Numbered from the stretch's first letter, positions 29,614 through 38,788 are shown. The stretch: 64,000 nucleotides of DNA from Methylobacterium gossipiicola (GCF_900113485.1 NZ_FOPM01000001.1:62001-126000), one strand, 5' to 3'. Notes: generated by a model not told the origin, from the letters alone. Made by a program: numbers and translations.

Positions 29614-30879
29614 ATGCTCGCATCCCATCGCCTGCTCCGGTCGCTCGTCCTCGCCGCGAGCCTCGCTTTCGCGACGGGCCTCGCCGCCCAGGACGGCGAC
29701 AGGACGGGCCGCGCGCCCGCCGCCGTCGCCATCGCGGCGGAACTGTCGAGCGGCGGCGCCGGAATCACCCGGCTGACCCTCACCCTGTCGAAGGCCATCG
29801 AGGCGCGGGCCTTCGTCATGGAGCGCCCCGACCGCGCGGTGATCGATCTGGCCGAGGTCAACTTCCAACTCGGCGCGGAGACGGGGCGCAAGCGCGAAGG
29901 CGTCGTGCAGTCGTTCCGCTACGGCCTGTTCGCTCCCGGCCGCTCGCGCATCGTCGTCGACCTCGCCCAGCCCGCCGCCGTGGGGGCCATCGCAACGACC
30001 ACCCGGGCGCGGGACGGCGCCGTGCTTCTCACCGTCGAATTCAAGCGCACGGACCGCGAGAGCTTCCGCCGCGCCGCCGTGGCGAGCGATCCGGCGCCCC
30101 AGGCCCGCAAGGCCGTTTCTCCCGATGCCGCCAGCGATACCCGGCCGCTCATCATGGTGGATGCCGGCCATGGCGGCACCGATCCGGGCGCCATCGCGGC
30201 CACGGGGGTGTTCGAGAAGGACATCGTCTTCGGCTTCGCCCAATCCCTCGTCGCCCGCCTCGAGGCGAGTGGGCGCTATCGGGTGCGGATGACCCGCGAC
30301 CGCGACGTGTTCGTGCCCCTGTCCGAGCGCGTCCGGATCGCCCGCGAGGCTAAGGCCGACCTGTTCGTCTCGATCCACGCCGATTCGATCCAGTCCGCCC
30401 CCCAGGTGCGCGGTGCCACCATCTATACGGGGTCGGAAAAGGCGACGGACGCCGAATCGGCGCGCCTCGCCGAGCGCGAGAACCGGGCGGATGCCGCCGC
30501 CGGCACCGAGTCGAACGAGGGGCCGGGACATGTCGCCGATATCCTGCAGGAATTGACGCTGCGCGAGACCCGCACCTTCTCGTCCGGCTTCGCCAAGGGC
30601 CTGATGGCCCAGCTCGGCCCGGTGATGGAGATGAGCCCGAAGCCTCATCGCGAGGCCGGCTTCGTCGTTCTGCGCTCGCCCGACGTGCCCTCCGTGCTCG
30701 TCGAACTCGGCTACCTGTCGAGCAAGCACGACCTCGATCTTCTGCAATCGGAAGGCTGGCGCGCCGAGGTCACCGGCGGCATGGCGAAGGCCATCGACGC
30801 CTTCTTCGGCAACCGCACCTCGCTCACCCGGCCGAACCCGCCCCGCCGCTCCGCGGCAATCGCCCCAGTTTCACCATAG
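29614..30879 (+). CDS. amiC: N-acetylmuramoyl-L-alanine amidase with AMIN domain (AmiC-like)
   Basis: 421 residues. Signal peptide (1 to about 25, ending GLAAQ), an AMIN domain at about 45-145 (ITRLTLTLSKAIEARAFVM, RPDRAVIDLAEVNF, SRIVVDLAQP) that targets septal peptidoglycan, then an Amidase_3 domain from about 178. Zinc ligands are visible as His186 in VDAGHGGTDPGA, Glu201 in VFEKD and His255 in SIHADS; Glu364 in VLVELGYLSS is the catalytic acid. It splits daughter-cell peptidoglycan. ATG at 29614 gives a clean signal peptide; the longer frame upstream lacks one. PBP1a follows 180 bases downstream, a common pairing. Confidence 0.94.
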   Translation: MLASHRLLRSLVLAASLAFATGLAAQDGDRTGRAPAAVAIAAELSSGGAGITRLTLTLSKAIEARAFVMERPDRAVIDLAEVNFQLGAETGRKREGVVQSFRYGLFAPGRSRIVVDLAQPAAVGAIATTTRARDGAVLLTVEFKRTDRESFRRAAVASDPAPQARKAVSPDAASDTRPLIMVDAGHGGTDPGAIAATGVFEKDIVFGFAQSLVARLEASGRYRVRMTRDRDVFVPLSERVRIAREAKADLFVSIHADSIQSAPQVRGATIYTGSEKATDAESARLAERENRADAAAGTESNEGPGHVADILQELTLRETRTFSSGFAKGLMAQLGPVMEMSPKPHREAGFVVLRSPDVPSVLVELGYLSSKHDLDLLQSEGWRAEVTGGMAKAIDAFFGNRTSLTRPNPPRRSAAIAPVSP

Positions 30880-30913
30880 AATGAGAGTGAAACCGGGGCT
30901 CGCGAAGCCCCGG
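30868..30913 (+). terminator. Two tandem hairpins at the end of the amidase gene
   Basis: GTTTCAC (30868-30874) pairs with GTGAAAC (30887-30893), spanning the amidase stop codon. CCGGGGCT (30893-30900) then pairs with AGCCCCGG (30906-30913). No T run follows, so this is a possible partial terminator or RNA-stability element between the amidase gene and PBP1a. Confidence 0.45.
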
Positions 30914-31059
30914 CTCGTCCGGTCTCGCGAGTTCGATGGGAACGGCCGCGCGGGAAGCTCCTGAGCGAACGCCGCCCTTTTCCATGCCTGCCGCCTCGAT
31001 GAGGCGGTGCGCGGCCCCTTGCCGGGCCGGCGGCCAATTCAGCGACGAACGGAACCCGG

Positions 31060-33486
31060 ATGCGCCTCGTCCTTCGTTTCTTCGGCTTCCTGTTCAGCAT
31101 CGGCGCGATGCTGTTCGTGGTCGCCTCGGCCGCCGCGGCGTTCTTCTACTGGAAGTACAGCCAGGATCTGCCGGATCACGCCGCACTCGCCAATTACGAG
31201 CCGCCGGTGATGAGCCGCGTGCACGCCGCCGACGGGTCGCTGCTCGCCGAATACGCCACGGAGCGCCGGCTCTATCTGCCGATCCAGGCCATGCCCAAGA
31301 TCGTGGTCGCGGCCTTCCTGTCGGCCGAGGACAAGAACTTCTACAAGCATGGCGGCGTCGATCCCGAGGGGCTCGTGCGCGCGGCGCTCACCAACTTCAA
31401 GAGCGGCAAGAAGCAGGGCGCCTCGACCATCACCCAGCAGGTGGCCAAGAACTTCCTCCTCAGCCCGGAACAGACCTTCGAGCGCAAGATCAAGGAGGCG
31501 CTCATCGCCTTCCGGATCGAGGCCACCTATTCGAAGGACAAGATTCTCGAACTCTACCTCAACGAGATCTTCCTCGGCACCCTCGTGCCCGGCCGCAATC
31601 TGCACGGCGTCGCGGCGGCGGCCCTCGATTATTTCGGCAAGTCCGTTCACGAGCTGACCATCAACGAGGCGGCCTACCTCGCCGCCCTGCCGAAGGGGCC
31701 GAACAACTACCATCCCTATCGCCAGACCCAGAAGGCCCTCGATCGCCGCAACGAGATCATCGGCCTGATGGCCCAGAACGGGTACATCACGAAGGAGGAG
31801 GCCGAGGCCGCCCGCAAGATGCCGCTCGGCGTCAATCCGCGCGTCGCCTTCGCCAACGCCGCCAACGCCAACTACTTCACCGAAGAGGTTCGCCGCGAGA
31901 TCGCCGAGCGCTACGGCGAGAAGAAGCTCTACGAGGGCGGCCTGTCCGTGCGCGCCACCCTCGATCCGAAGATGCAGGCCTGGGCGCGCAAGGCTCTCGT
32001 CGACGGCCTCGTCCGCTACGACCAGTCCCATGGCTGGCGCGGAGCGCAGGCCAAGGTCGACCTCACCGGCCGCGATTGGGGCCTGGCCGTGGCCGAGGTT
32101 CCCGCCTTGGGCGACGTGCAGCCCTGGCGTCTCGCCGTGGTCCTGAGCACCACCGGCGGCTCCGCCCAGATCGGCCTGCAGCCGCGCCGCGAAGCGTCCG
32201 GTCACGTCTCTAAGGATCGCGAGACCGGCACCATCGGACCGGACGGCACCCGCTGGACCGGCCGCTCTCCGGCCGCTGCCCTGAATCCCGGTGACGTGGT
32301 CTACGTCGAGGCCATGGATGGCGGACGGGGCCAGTACCGCCTGCGCCAGCGTCCGGAAATCTCCGGCGCCATCGTGGCCATGGACCCCTATACGGGTCGC
32401 GTCCACGCCATGGTGGGCGGGTTCTCGTACGACGAGAGCCAGTTCAACCGCGCCACCCAGGCGATGCGTCAGCCCGGCTCCTCGTTCAAGCCGATCGTGT
32501 ATTCGGCGGCGCTGGACAACGGCTACACCCCGTCCTCCATCGTGCAGGATTCGCCCATCACCATCGAGGCGGGTCCGGGCCAGGAGGCGTGGACGCCCTC
32601 GAACTACGATGGCAAGTCCGGCGGCCCGCACACCCTGCGGTACGGCATCGAGCACTCGAAGAACCTGATGACCGTGCGGCTCGCCAAGGATGTCGGCATG
32701 CCGCTCATCGCCGAATACGCCCGTCGCTTCGGTGTCTACGACGACATGCTGCCGGTGCTGCCCATGTCACTGGGAGCGGGCGAGACCACGGTGATGCGCA
32801 TGGTCACCGCCTACTCGATGCTCGCCAATGGCGGCCGACGCATCCGCCCGACCCTCATCGACCGCATTCAGGACCGGGTCGGCGAGACCATCTACAAGCA
32901 CGATGCCCGCAAATGCCTCGGCTGCGACGCCGAGAAATGGTCGGGCCAGGATGAGCCCAAGCTCGTGGACGATTCCGAGCAGGTCCTCGACCCGCTCACC
33001 GCCTACCAGATGGTCTCGATCATGGAAGGTGTGGTCCAGCGCGGCACCGCGACGATCCTGAAGCAGGTCGGTAAGCCGCTCGCGGGCAAGACCGGCACCA
33101 CCAACGACGCCAAGGATGCGTGGTTCGTCGGCTTTTCGCCGGATCTCGCCGTCGGCGTCTATCTCGGCTTCGACAAGCCGCGATCCCTCGGCGACCGGGC
33201 CACGGGTGGCGGCCTCTCGGCGCCCATTGCCCTCGACTTCCTGAAGCAGGCCCTGAAGGACAAGCCGCCGACTCCGTTCCGGGTGCCGCCCGGCATCAAG
33301 CTCATCCGTGTCTCGGCGTCCACGGGCATGCGTGCGGGGTCGGGCGAGGGCGCCGGCACCATCCTCGAGGCGTTCAAGCCCGGCACAGCGCCGCCCGACG
33401 CCTACGTGGCGCCGGCCGCGCCGGCCCCCGCGGCCAGCCCGCCGCCGGATGCCGACCGCGCCGCCCAGGCCGGAGGGTTGTACTGA
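31060..33486 (+). CDS. mrcA: Penicillin-binding protein 1A (bifunctional transglycosylase/transpeptidase)
   Basis: 808 residues. A membrane anchor (about 4-30) is followed by a GT51 transglycosylase domain with the catalytic Glu in LSAEDKNFYKHGG (E90) and the second motif KKQGASTITQQVAKN. An OB-like insert separates it from the transpeptidase, whose serine motif is Ser474-Ser-Phe-Lys477, SxN is Ser533-Lys-Asn535, and KTG is Lys677-Thr-Gly. The C-terminal tail is Ala/Pro-rich. It polymerises and cross-links peptidoglycan in the periplasm. ATG at 31060 opens directly on the membrane segment. Hairpins after the stop separate it from the convergent gene. Confidence 0.96.
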   Translation: MRLVLRFFGFLFSIGAMLFVVASAAAAFFYWKYSQDLPDHAALANYEPPVMSRVHAADGSLLAEYATERRLYLPIQAMPKIVVAAFLSAEDKNFYKHGGVDPEGLVRAALTNFKSGKKQGASTITQQVAKNFLLSPEQTFERKIKEALIAFRIEATYSKDKILELYLNEIFLGTLVPGRNLHGVAAAALDYFGKSVHELTINEAAYLAALPKGPNNYHPYRQTQKALDRRNEIIGLMAQNGYITKEEAEAARKMPLGVNPRVAFANAANANYFTEEVRREIAERYGEKKLYEGGLSVRATLDPKMQAWARKALVDGLVRYDQSHGWRGAQAKVDLTGRDWGLAVAEVPALGDVQPWRLAVVLSTTGGSAQIGLQPRREASGHVSKDRETGTIGPDGTRWTGRSPAAALNPGDVVYVEAMDGGRGQYRLRQRPEISGAIVAMDPYTGRVHAMVGGFSYDESQFNRATQAMRQPGSSFKPIVYSAALDNGYTPSSIVQDSPITIEAGPGQEAWTPSNYDGKSGGPHTLRYGIEHSKNLMTVRLAKDVGMPLIAEYARRFGVYDDMLPVLPMSLGAGETTVMRMVTAYSMLANGGRRIRPTLIDRIQDRVGETIYKHDARKCLGCDAEKWSGQDEPKLVDDSEQVLDPLTAYQMVSIMEGVVQRGTATILKQVGKPLAGKTGTTNDAKDAWFVGFSPDLAVGVYLGFDKPRSLGDRATGGGLSAPIALDFLKQALKDKPPTPFRVPPGIKLIRVSASTGMRAGSGEGAGTILEAFKPGTAPPDAYVAPAAPAPAASPPPDADRAAQAGGLY

Positions 33487-33492
33487 GGGGTT

Positions 33493-33592
33493 CGAAGGGC
33501 TTAGCCCTTCGCGGGTCCAGGACAGAGCCCTGGGCTTTCGTCGGGCTCTGCCCGCCCCCCGAAGGGCTGATCCCTTCGGTATCCTGTTTTTC
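33493..33592. terminator. Cluster of hairpins between convergent PBP1a and SGNH genes
   Basis: Three inverted repeats fill the gap: CGAAGGGCTTAGCCCTTCG at 33493-33511, CAGAGCCC paired with GGGCTCTG around 33533-33549, and CCGAAGGG (33559-33566) paired with CCCTTCGG (33572-33579). The last is followed by TATCCTGTTTTT, making a plausible intrinsic terminator for PBP1a. The repeated GAAGGGCT element appears in the first and third hairpins. Confidence 0.7.
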
Positions 33593-34553
33593 AGGGGCCC
33601 TTCCGGGCGAGGGCGAGGGCCGCGAGCTTGTCGATGTCGAAGCCGGTTTGCGGCACCTCGACCATGAAGCGCTCGGCGATCTCCGAAATGACGAAATCCG
33701 GTCGGACCCGCGCGATAAGGTTCCAGTCGATGCTCGTCGACCAGAGGAAGTGCACCTCCCGGAAGGTGTCGGCGAAGAACGGCGTCAGGGTTCCGGTGCC
33801 GCCGTTCGGGGTGTGGTGGGCATAGGAATCGCCGAACAGGACGAGGCATCGCGGATCGAGGCCGGGGGCCTCGTTGCGGAACACCGCGTAGGCGCCGATA
33901 TGCGCGTCGCGGCCGCGTCCCTCCGCCTCGAAGGCGGTGATCAGCGCGTTGGCATGGACACGCCGCGCCGGGCTCGCGAACAGGCAGGGTTCGGCGACCT
34001 CGCAGCGTTCGGGGTCGAACTTCGCGCCGAGGTCGCCGGCATAGACTGCCGGCGAGCCGATGCGGCGCGCGGCAAAGTCGTAGCGCGGGCGCACGCCGAG
34101 ATGGCGGCAGATCTCCGCATAGGCGAGCCAGCCGCCCGCGAAGGTCCAGTGCGTGTCCGTGTGCCGGTAGAGCGCCGTGTCCCCCGCCCGTGCCCGGAAG
34201 GGGCGTACCAGATCGACGAGGGAAGCCCGTGCGGGTGAGAATCTCAGCCAGCGTTCCAGGCGCAGGGCCGGCGACCGGGCGGGATCGAGGCCAAGCCCGC
34301 TGAAGCCGTGATCATGGATCGCCAGCTTCTCCGGCGCCACCACATGCGCGTAGCGGATGCCGCGTTTCGCCAGACGCCGGGCCCGCTCTTCGAGGAGGCG
34401 CCGCCAGAGCCAGAACGTGGCGCGGGGAACCCCCGGCCTGTCGTATTGCGCCGCGACGGCGTTGCTGCCGCCGACAAGAAACAACCAGCCGTCCCGGCCG
34501 ACATGGACATCGGGATGCTCGGACGGATGGCGTTCTTCGGGACGGGGGATCAT
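33591..34553 (-). CDS. AlgX/AlgJ-type SGNH hydrolase-like protein
   Basis: 320 residues. The layout matches the SGNH domain of alginate acetylation proteins AlgX and AlgJ: GRDGWLFLVGGSN near the N-terminus, a VVAPEK strand, the Asp-His pair in YRHTDTHWTFAGGWLAYAE (Asp133, His135), and the nucleophile Ser243 in LVLFGDSYAHH. These proteins transfer or remove acetyl groups on exported polysaccharides. Unlike AlgX/J no signal peptide or membrane anchor is visible (the N-terminus is MIPRPEERHPSEHPD), so it may be cytoplasmic or exported in an unrecognised way. ATG at 34553 is the best start. It is convergent with PBP1a and 65 bases beyond the PCuAC gene. Confidence 0.8.
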   Translation of the reverse strand: MIPRPEERHPSEHPDVHVGRDGWLFLVGGSNAVAAQYDRPGVPRATFWLWRRLLEERARRLAKRGIRYAHVVAPEKLAIHDHGFSGLGLDPARSPALRLERWLRFSPARASLVDLVRPFRARAGDTALYRHTDTHWTFAGGWLAYAEICRHLGVRPRYDFAARRIGSPAVYAGDLGAKFDPERCEVAEPCLFASPARRVHANALITAFEAEGRGRDAHIGAYAVFRNEAPGLDPRCLVLFGDSYAHHTPNGGTGTLTPFFADTFREVHFLWSTSIDWNLIARVRPDFVISEIAERFMVEVPQTGFDIDKLAALALARKGP

Positions 34554-34618
34554 GCCCGTTCTGTAGCCGGCCCGACGCGGCGACGCACCCTCACGGGCGG
34601 ATCGCGGGCGCGTTGCCC

Positions 34619-35140
34619 TCAGTGATGGGTATGACCGGCGGGGGCGGCCGCGGCGGCGGCGTTCGGGCTCATGGCGCCGATGGGGGCCACCGCGAACGTC
34701 ACCGGCACCGTGCCGGCCCGCTCGAACGTCAGGGTTCCGGAGACCGGCTCGCCGACCTTGGGAGCGGATTTGAGGTCTTCGAACATGAGGTGGAAGCCGC
34801 CGGGTTTCAGGTCCACGGTCTGGCCCGGCGCGATGGCGAGCCCTTCCGGCACCGCCGCCATCTTCATGACGCCGCCCGCCATGGTCATGGAATGGATCGC
34901 CCCCCGGCCCGCGATGGCGACGGCCGCGCCCGTGAGCCGGTCGGCCTGGGTACCGGTGTTGGTGACGCGGACATAACCACCCGCGACCTTTGCTCCACCC
35001 GGCGTCGCCCGCATCCACGGGGTCTCGATGCGCAGGTCTCCCGCCGTCGTGATCTCACCCGCATGCGCGAGAGCGGCGAAGCCGAGGGCGGCGACGGTCG
35101 AGACGGCGAAACGAAGGGCGGTGCGGTGGCGCTGAAGCAT
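34619..35140 (-). CDS. Periplasmic copper chaperone PCuAC
   Basis: 173 residues with a signal peptide (to about residue 27, FAALAHA). The PCuAC copper site is recognisable: His83 and Met94 around HSMTMAGGVMKM, and His117 and Met119 in FHLMFEDL, close to the family pattern H-x10-M-x(21-22)-HxM. A short His-rich tail (GHTHH) may also bind copper. It delivers Cu(I) for assembly of the cytochrome oxidase CuA centre. Its usual partner SenC/Sco is not adjacent here. The open frame continues upstream of 35140 but only this ATG gives a signal peptide. Confidence 0.92.
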   Translation of the reverse strand: MLQRHRTALRFAVSTVAALGFAALAHAGEITTAGDLRIETPWMRATPGGAKVAGGYVRVTNTGTQADRLTGAAVAIAGRGAIHSMTMAGGVMKMAAVPEGLAIAPGQTVDLKPGGFHLMFEDLKSAPKVGEPVSGTLTFERAGTVPVTFAVAPIGAMSPNAAAAAAPAGHTHH

Positions 35141-35685
35141 CGGACGATCCGGTGGTATCGAAGGGGGCGACGGACGAAGATCGACCGGCGCTCGAGGACC
35201 ATGCCCGCAAATCCGTCGTGCGCAAGGGCACGCCGTCGCGCGGTCGCGGGTTCTGGGACTGGAGGCCTGCCCAATCCGGTGCCGATCTCGTCGCGCCGTG
35301 CGCCCCGGGGCGGCGTCATCGGAGGGCACGAACGAGGGACGATCGCGGCGGTGGTGCGGGGGGCGGAAATAGAGGTTCTTTACCCGTGGGTTAGATCATT
35401 CCCGGCAACCCTGTGCGCGGTCGGTTTCGCCATCCTCGAATCCCGCGCGGCCGGCGTGATCGAGGTCTTCGTCGGTCCGGTCGTTGCATCCGACTGTGCT
35501 GTGGCCCTGGCGGCACGGTCGCGGGGAAGTCATCGCGACGGCCGAGGGCGCCATATTGTGGCCCGGACGCCATGAGTTCTTAACCGCACCCCGACACGTT
35601 CGCGGCAAGGGGCGTTCCGAAGCCGATGTCTCCCATCGGTGTCCGGTCCTCACGCCGCACCCAACGTCAGCCCAGAGTTCACCCG
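35141..35685. other. Divergent intergenic region, no gene seen
   Basis: 545 bases between the PCuAC and L,D-transpeptidase genes. Only short open frames without recognisable features occur. A TTAACC sequence lies at 35580-35585, about 100 bases ahead of the transpeptidase start. No convincing promoter or terminator stands out by eye. Confidence 0.5.
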
Positions 35686-36993
35686 ATGCTGAAACAGGCC
35701 CTTTCCGCCCGGTCTCTCGCCACCCGGTCCCTCCTCGTGGCCGCATCCGTCGCCCTCGCCGGCGGCACCGCCACGGCGCGCGAAGCCGGGGGGTTCGCCC
35801 AGGCCGAGTGGGCGCAGGATTATGCCGCGCCGACCACCATGCAGGTGCATCGCTCCACGACGCCGATCCTGTCGCCCCAGACCATCGCGGCGACGGAGCA
35901 GATGATCGAGCGTTACCGCGACATCGTGAACCGTGGCGGCTGGAGGCCGATCAGCGGGGCGGACCGCCTGCGCATCGGCTCCAAGGGGCCTGCCGTCGCC
36001 GCCCTGCGCCAGCGCCTCATCGTGTCGGGAGACCTCGATTCGGCCTCGGGCGGTTCGGGCGTGTACGATTCCTACGTGTCGGCCGGGGTGAAGCGGTTCC
36101 AGGCCCGCCACGGCTTGAGCCAGACCGGCGCCATGAGCCCCGCGACCCAGGCGGCCATGAACGTGACGGCGGACGTGCGCCTGCACCAGCTCGAGATCAA
36201 CGTCGTTCGCCTGCGTTCCTACGCGGGCAACCTCGGCAACCGGTTCGTCATCACCAACATCCCCGCCGCCCTGGTGCAGACGGTGGAGAACGGCCAGGTC
36301 GTCACCCTGCATGCGGCCGGCGTCGGCAAGATCGACCGTCAGTCGCCGATCATGAACACCAAGGCGACGCAGATCAACTTCAACCCCTTCTGGACGGTCC
36401 CGGCTTCCATCGTGAAGAAGGACCTCATCCCCAAGATGCAGAAGGATCCGACCTACCTCACGGAAAACAAGATCCGCATCTTCTCGGGCGAGACCGAGAT
36501 TTCGCCGGCTTCCGTGAACTGGAACTCGGACGAGGGCACGCGCTACCGCTACCGTCAGGATTCGGGCGCCGACTTCAACTCCATGGGCATCGTGCGCATC
36601 AACATCCCGAACCCCTACGGCGTGTTCATGCACGACACCAACACCAAGGGCGTGTTCGGCGACGACTTCCGCTTCATCTCGTCGGGCTGCGTCCGTGTCC
36701 AGAACGTGCGCGAATACATCACGTGGCTCTTGAAGGACACGCCCGGCTGGGGCCGCGAGCAAGTCGAGCAGGCCATCGAGAGCGGCAAGCGCGTCGACGC
36801 CACCCTCGCCACCCCCGTGCCGGTCTACTGGACCTACATCACCGCCTGGGCGACCCCCGACGGGGCCGTGCAGTTCCGCGACGACATCTACAAGCGCGAC
36901 GGTGTGAACGTGCCGTCCACCCTCTCGGCCCCGACCCCCGTGGCCAGCGCCGAGCAGGTGCCGAGCTTCGAGCCGGGCGACGAGGAGAATTGA
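35686..36993 (+). CDS. L,D-transpeptidase (YkuD) with peptidoglycan-binding domain
   Basis: 435 residues. A signal peptide (to about 33) precedes a PG_binding_1 domain around 100-160 (RIGSKGPAVAALRQRLIVSG, YVSAGVKRFQARHGLSQTGAM). The YkuD catalytic domain spans about 185-360, with His316 in FMHDTN and the nucleophile Cys335 in FISSGCVRVQN. The family usually has SHGC; here the His is replaced by Ser333. It makes 3-3 cross-links in peptidoglycan or attaches proteins to it. Start ATG at 35686 gives the signal peptide. A hairpin follows the stop. Confidence 0.93.
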   Translation: MLKQALSARSLATRSLLVAASVALAGGTATAREAGGFAQAEWAQDYAAPTTMQVHRSTTPILSPQTIAATEQMIERYRDIVNRGGWRPISGADRLRIGSKGPAVAALRQRLIVSGDLDSASGGSGVYDSYVSAGVKRFQARHGLSQTGAMSPATQAAMNVTADVRLHQLEINVVRLRSYAGNLGNRFVITNIPAALVQTVENGQVVTLHAAGVGKIDRQSPIMNTKATQINFNPFWTVPASIVKKDLIPKMQKDPTYLTENKIRIFSGETEISPASVNWNSDEGTRYRYRQDSGADFNSMGIVRINIPNPYGVFMHDTNTKGVFGDDFRFISSGCVRVQNVREYITWLLKDTPGWGREQVEQAIESGKRVDATLATPVPVYWTYITAWATPDGAVQFRDDIYKRDGVNVPSTLSAPTPVASAEQVPSFEPGDEEN

Positions 36994-36996
36994 TAG

Positions 36997-37023
36997 GGCT
37001 TCCGCTCGATCGAAGCGGAAGCC
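36997..37023 (+). terminator. Hairpin after the L,D-transpeptidase
   Basis: GGCTTCCGCT (36997-37006) pairs with AGCGGAAGCC (37014-37023) around a seven-base loop, three bases after the stop. It is not followed by a T run, so a factor-assisted or weak terminator is likely. Confidence 0.6.
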
Positions 37024-37355
37024 ATCAAAACCCGCGCGGCGCTCGAGCTTGGCCGAACTCCACCATTCCGAAGGAATCAGGCGGAGTTCGCCCGACGAGG
37101 CGCGCCGGGCGCCGTTTCTCCACGGTAGACCAAGACCGGCGGCGGGCGAGCAATCGTCCGCCGTTTTCGCGTTCGGCAGGCATCGGGCCGAACTTGTCGT
37201 GGCGGCCGATTTCCATGGCGGTGGCATCGCGTCGCGGTTCGCCCGCCGAAGCCGGTCCGCCGGAGGGGCGACGTCTCCGATCGGACGCGCCCGCAGGGCG
37301 GCGCGGCAGCGCGATTCGGCTGCCCCGGGTGGTCGAAACTCAAATTTTTTCGAAC
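37024..37355. other. Intergenic stretch upstream of glyA with a nested hairpin
   Basis: No credible gene. At 37054-37090 an outer stem (CGAACTCC with GGAGTTCG) encloses an inner stem (ATTCC 37065-37069 with GGAAT 37073-37077) closed by a GAA triloop, a compact structured element. I looked for glycine and tetrahydrofolate riboswitch landmarks and did not find them. Confidence 0.35.
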
Positions 37356-37376
37356 GGCACACCAAATTCGTGTGCC
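37356..37376 (+). promoter_or_regulatory. Inverted repeat abutting the glyA promoter (possible operator)
   Basis: GGCACAC (37356-37362) and GTGTGCC (37370-37376) form a perfect seven-base inverted repeat around CAAATTC. It ends exactly at the -35 hexamer of the glyA promoter, so a protein bound here could block or recruit RNA polymerase. Confidence 0.45.
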
Positions 37377-37405
37377 TTGGACTCGTTCCGCCGCCCGTGT
37401 AATAA
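37377..37405 (+). promoter_or_regulatory. Candidate housekeeping-sigma promoter of glyA
   Basis: TTGGAC (37377-37382) and TAATAA (37400-37405) are separated by 17 bases, a good match to sigma-70-type spacing and hexamers. In this GC-rich context an AT-rich -10 stands out. Transcription would begin near 37412, giving a leader of about 72 bases. Confidence 0.6.
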
Positions 37406-37483
37406 AATGCCCATCGAGCGTCCGTCCGCCCTAACGCCAGCGGAGAACGGACGCCTTCGCCCGTTCAACAATCGAGGCTTTCC

Positions 37484-38788
37484 ATGAGCGCCGGTACTGC
37501 TGCCGACAAGCACTTCTCCAATTCGTTCTTCAGCGCGTCGCTCGCCGACGTCGATCCGGAAGTGGCGGCCGCCGTCGGCCAGGAACTCGGGCGTCAGCAG
37601 CACGAGATCGAGCTCATCGCCTCCGAGAACATCGTCTCCAAGGCCGTTCTGGAAGCCCAGGGCTCGGTCCTGACCAACAAGTACGCCGAGGGTTACCCGG
37701 GTCGTCGCTATTACGGCGGCTGTCAGTTCGTCGACATCGCTGAGAACCTCGCCATCGAGCGCGCCAAGCGCCTGTTCGATTGCGGCTTCGCCAACGTGCA
37801 GCCGAATTCCGGCTCCCAGGCGAACCAGGGCGTGTTCATGGCCCTCATGCAGCCGGGCGACACCTTCCTCGGTCTCGACCTCGCGGCCGGCGGCCACCTC
37901 ACCCACGGCGCCCCCCCGAACGTCTCGGGCAAGTGGTTCAAGCCCGTCTCCTACACCGTGCGCCGCGACGATCAGCGCATCGATATGGAGCAGGTCGAGC
38001 GCCTCGCCCACGAGCACAAGCCGAAGGTCATCATCGCGGGCGGCTCCGGCTATCCCCGTCACTGGGACTTCGCGAAGTTCCGTGAGATCGCCGATGCCGT
38101 CGGCGCCTACTTCTTCGTCGACATGGCCCACTTCGCCGGCCTCGTCGCCGCCGGTGTGCACCCGTCGCCATTCCCGCACGCGCATGTCGCCACCACCACC
38201 ACCCACAAGACCCTGCGCGGTCCGCGCGGCGGCATGATCCTGACGAACGACGAGGCTCTGGCCAAGAAGTTCAACTCGGCGATCTTCCCCGGTCTCCAGG
38301 GCGGCCCGCTCATGCACGTCATCGCCGGCAAGGCCGTGGCATTCGGTGAGGCCCTCAAGCCCGAGTTCAAGATCTACGCCCGTCAGGTCATCGAGAACGC
38401 CAAGGCGCTCGCCGACACCCTGATCTCGGGTGGCTACGACATCACGTCGGGCGGCACCGACAACCACCTGATGCTCGTCGATCTGCAGAAGAAGGGCCTG
38501 ACCGGCAAGGCGGCGGAAGCCGCCCTCGGCCGCGCCGACATCACCTGCAACAAGAACGGCGTGCCGTTCGATCCGCAGAAGCCCACCATCACGTCGGGCA
38601 TCCGCCTCGGCACCCCGGCCGGCACCTCGCGCGGCTTCGGCGTCGCCGAGTTCAAGCAGATCGGCGGCCTGATCGTGGAAGTGCTCGACGCCCTCGTGGC
38701 GAAGGGCGAGGCGGGTGATCCGGAGGTCGAGGCCGCCGTGAAGCAGAAGGTCCACGCCCTCACGGACCGGTTCCCGATCTACGCATGA
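37484..38788 (+). CDS. glyA: Serine hydroxymethyltransferase
   Basis: 434 residues, standard length. A PLP enzyme that exchanges serine and tetrahydrofolate for glycine and methylene-THF, central to C1 metabolism and to the serine cycle if the host is a methylotroph. Motifs include [47 protein letters not shown], and the PLP lysine segment [16 protein letters not shown] (near 240). The C-terminal [13 protein letters not shown] segment is intact. Codon use is biased to a narrow set of GC-ending codons even more strongly than in neighbouring genes, which fits high expression. It has its own promoter and terminator. Confidence 0.97.
   Translation: MSAGTAADKHFSNSFFSASLADVDPEVAAAVGQELGRQQHEIELIASENIVSKAVLEAQGSVLTNKYAEGYPGRRYYGGCQFVDIAENLAIERAKRLFDCGFANVQPNSGSQANQGVFMALMQPGDTFLGLDLAAGGHLTHGAPPNVSGKWFKPVSYTVRRDDQRIDMEQVERLAHEHKPKVIIAGGSGYPRHWDFAKFREIADAVGAYFFVDMAHFAGLVAAGVHPSPFPHAHVATTTTHKTLRGPRGGMILTNDEALAKKFNSAIFPGLQGGPLMHVIAGKAVAFGEALKPEFKIYARQVIENAKALADTLISGGYDITSGGTDNHLMLVDLQKKGLTGKAAEAALGRADITCNKNGVPFDPQKPTITSGIRLGTPAGTSRGFGVAEFKQIGGLIVEVLDALVAKGEAGDPEVEAAVKQKVHALTDRFPIYA

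Noticed and set aside
37024-37483. Possible glycine or tetrahydrofolate riboswitch upstream of glyA
   Set aside because: None of the conserved cores could be found; the predicted promoter leaves a leader of only about 72 bases.
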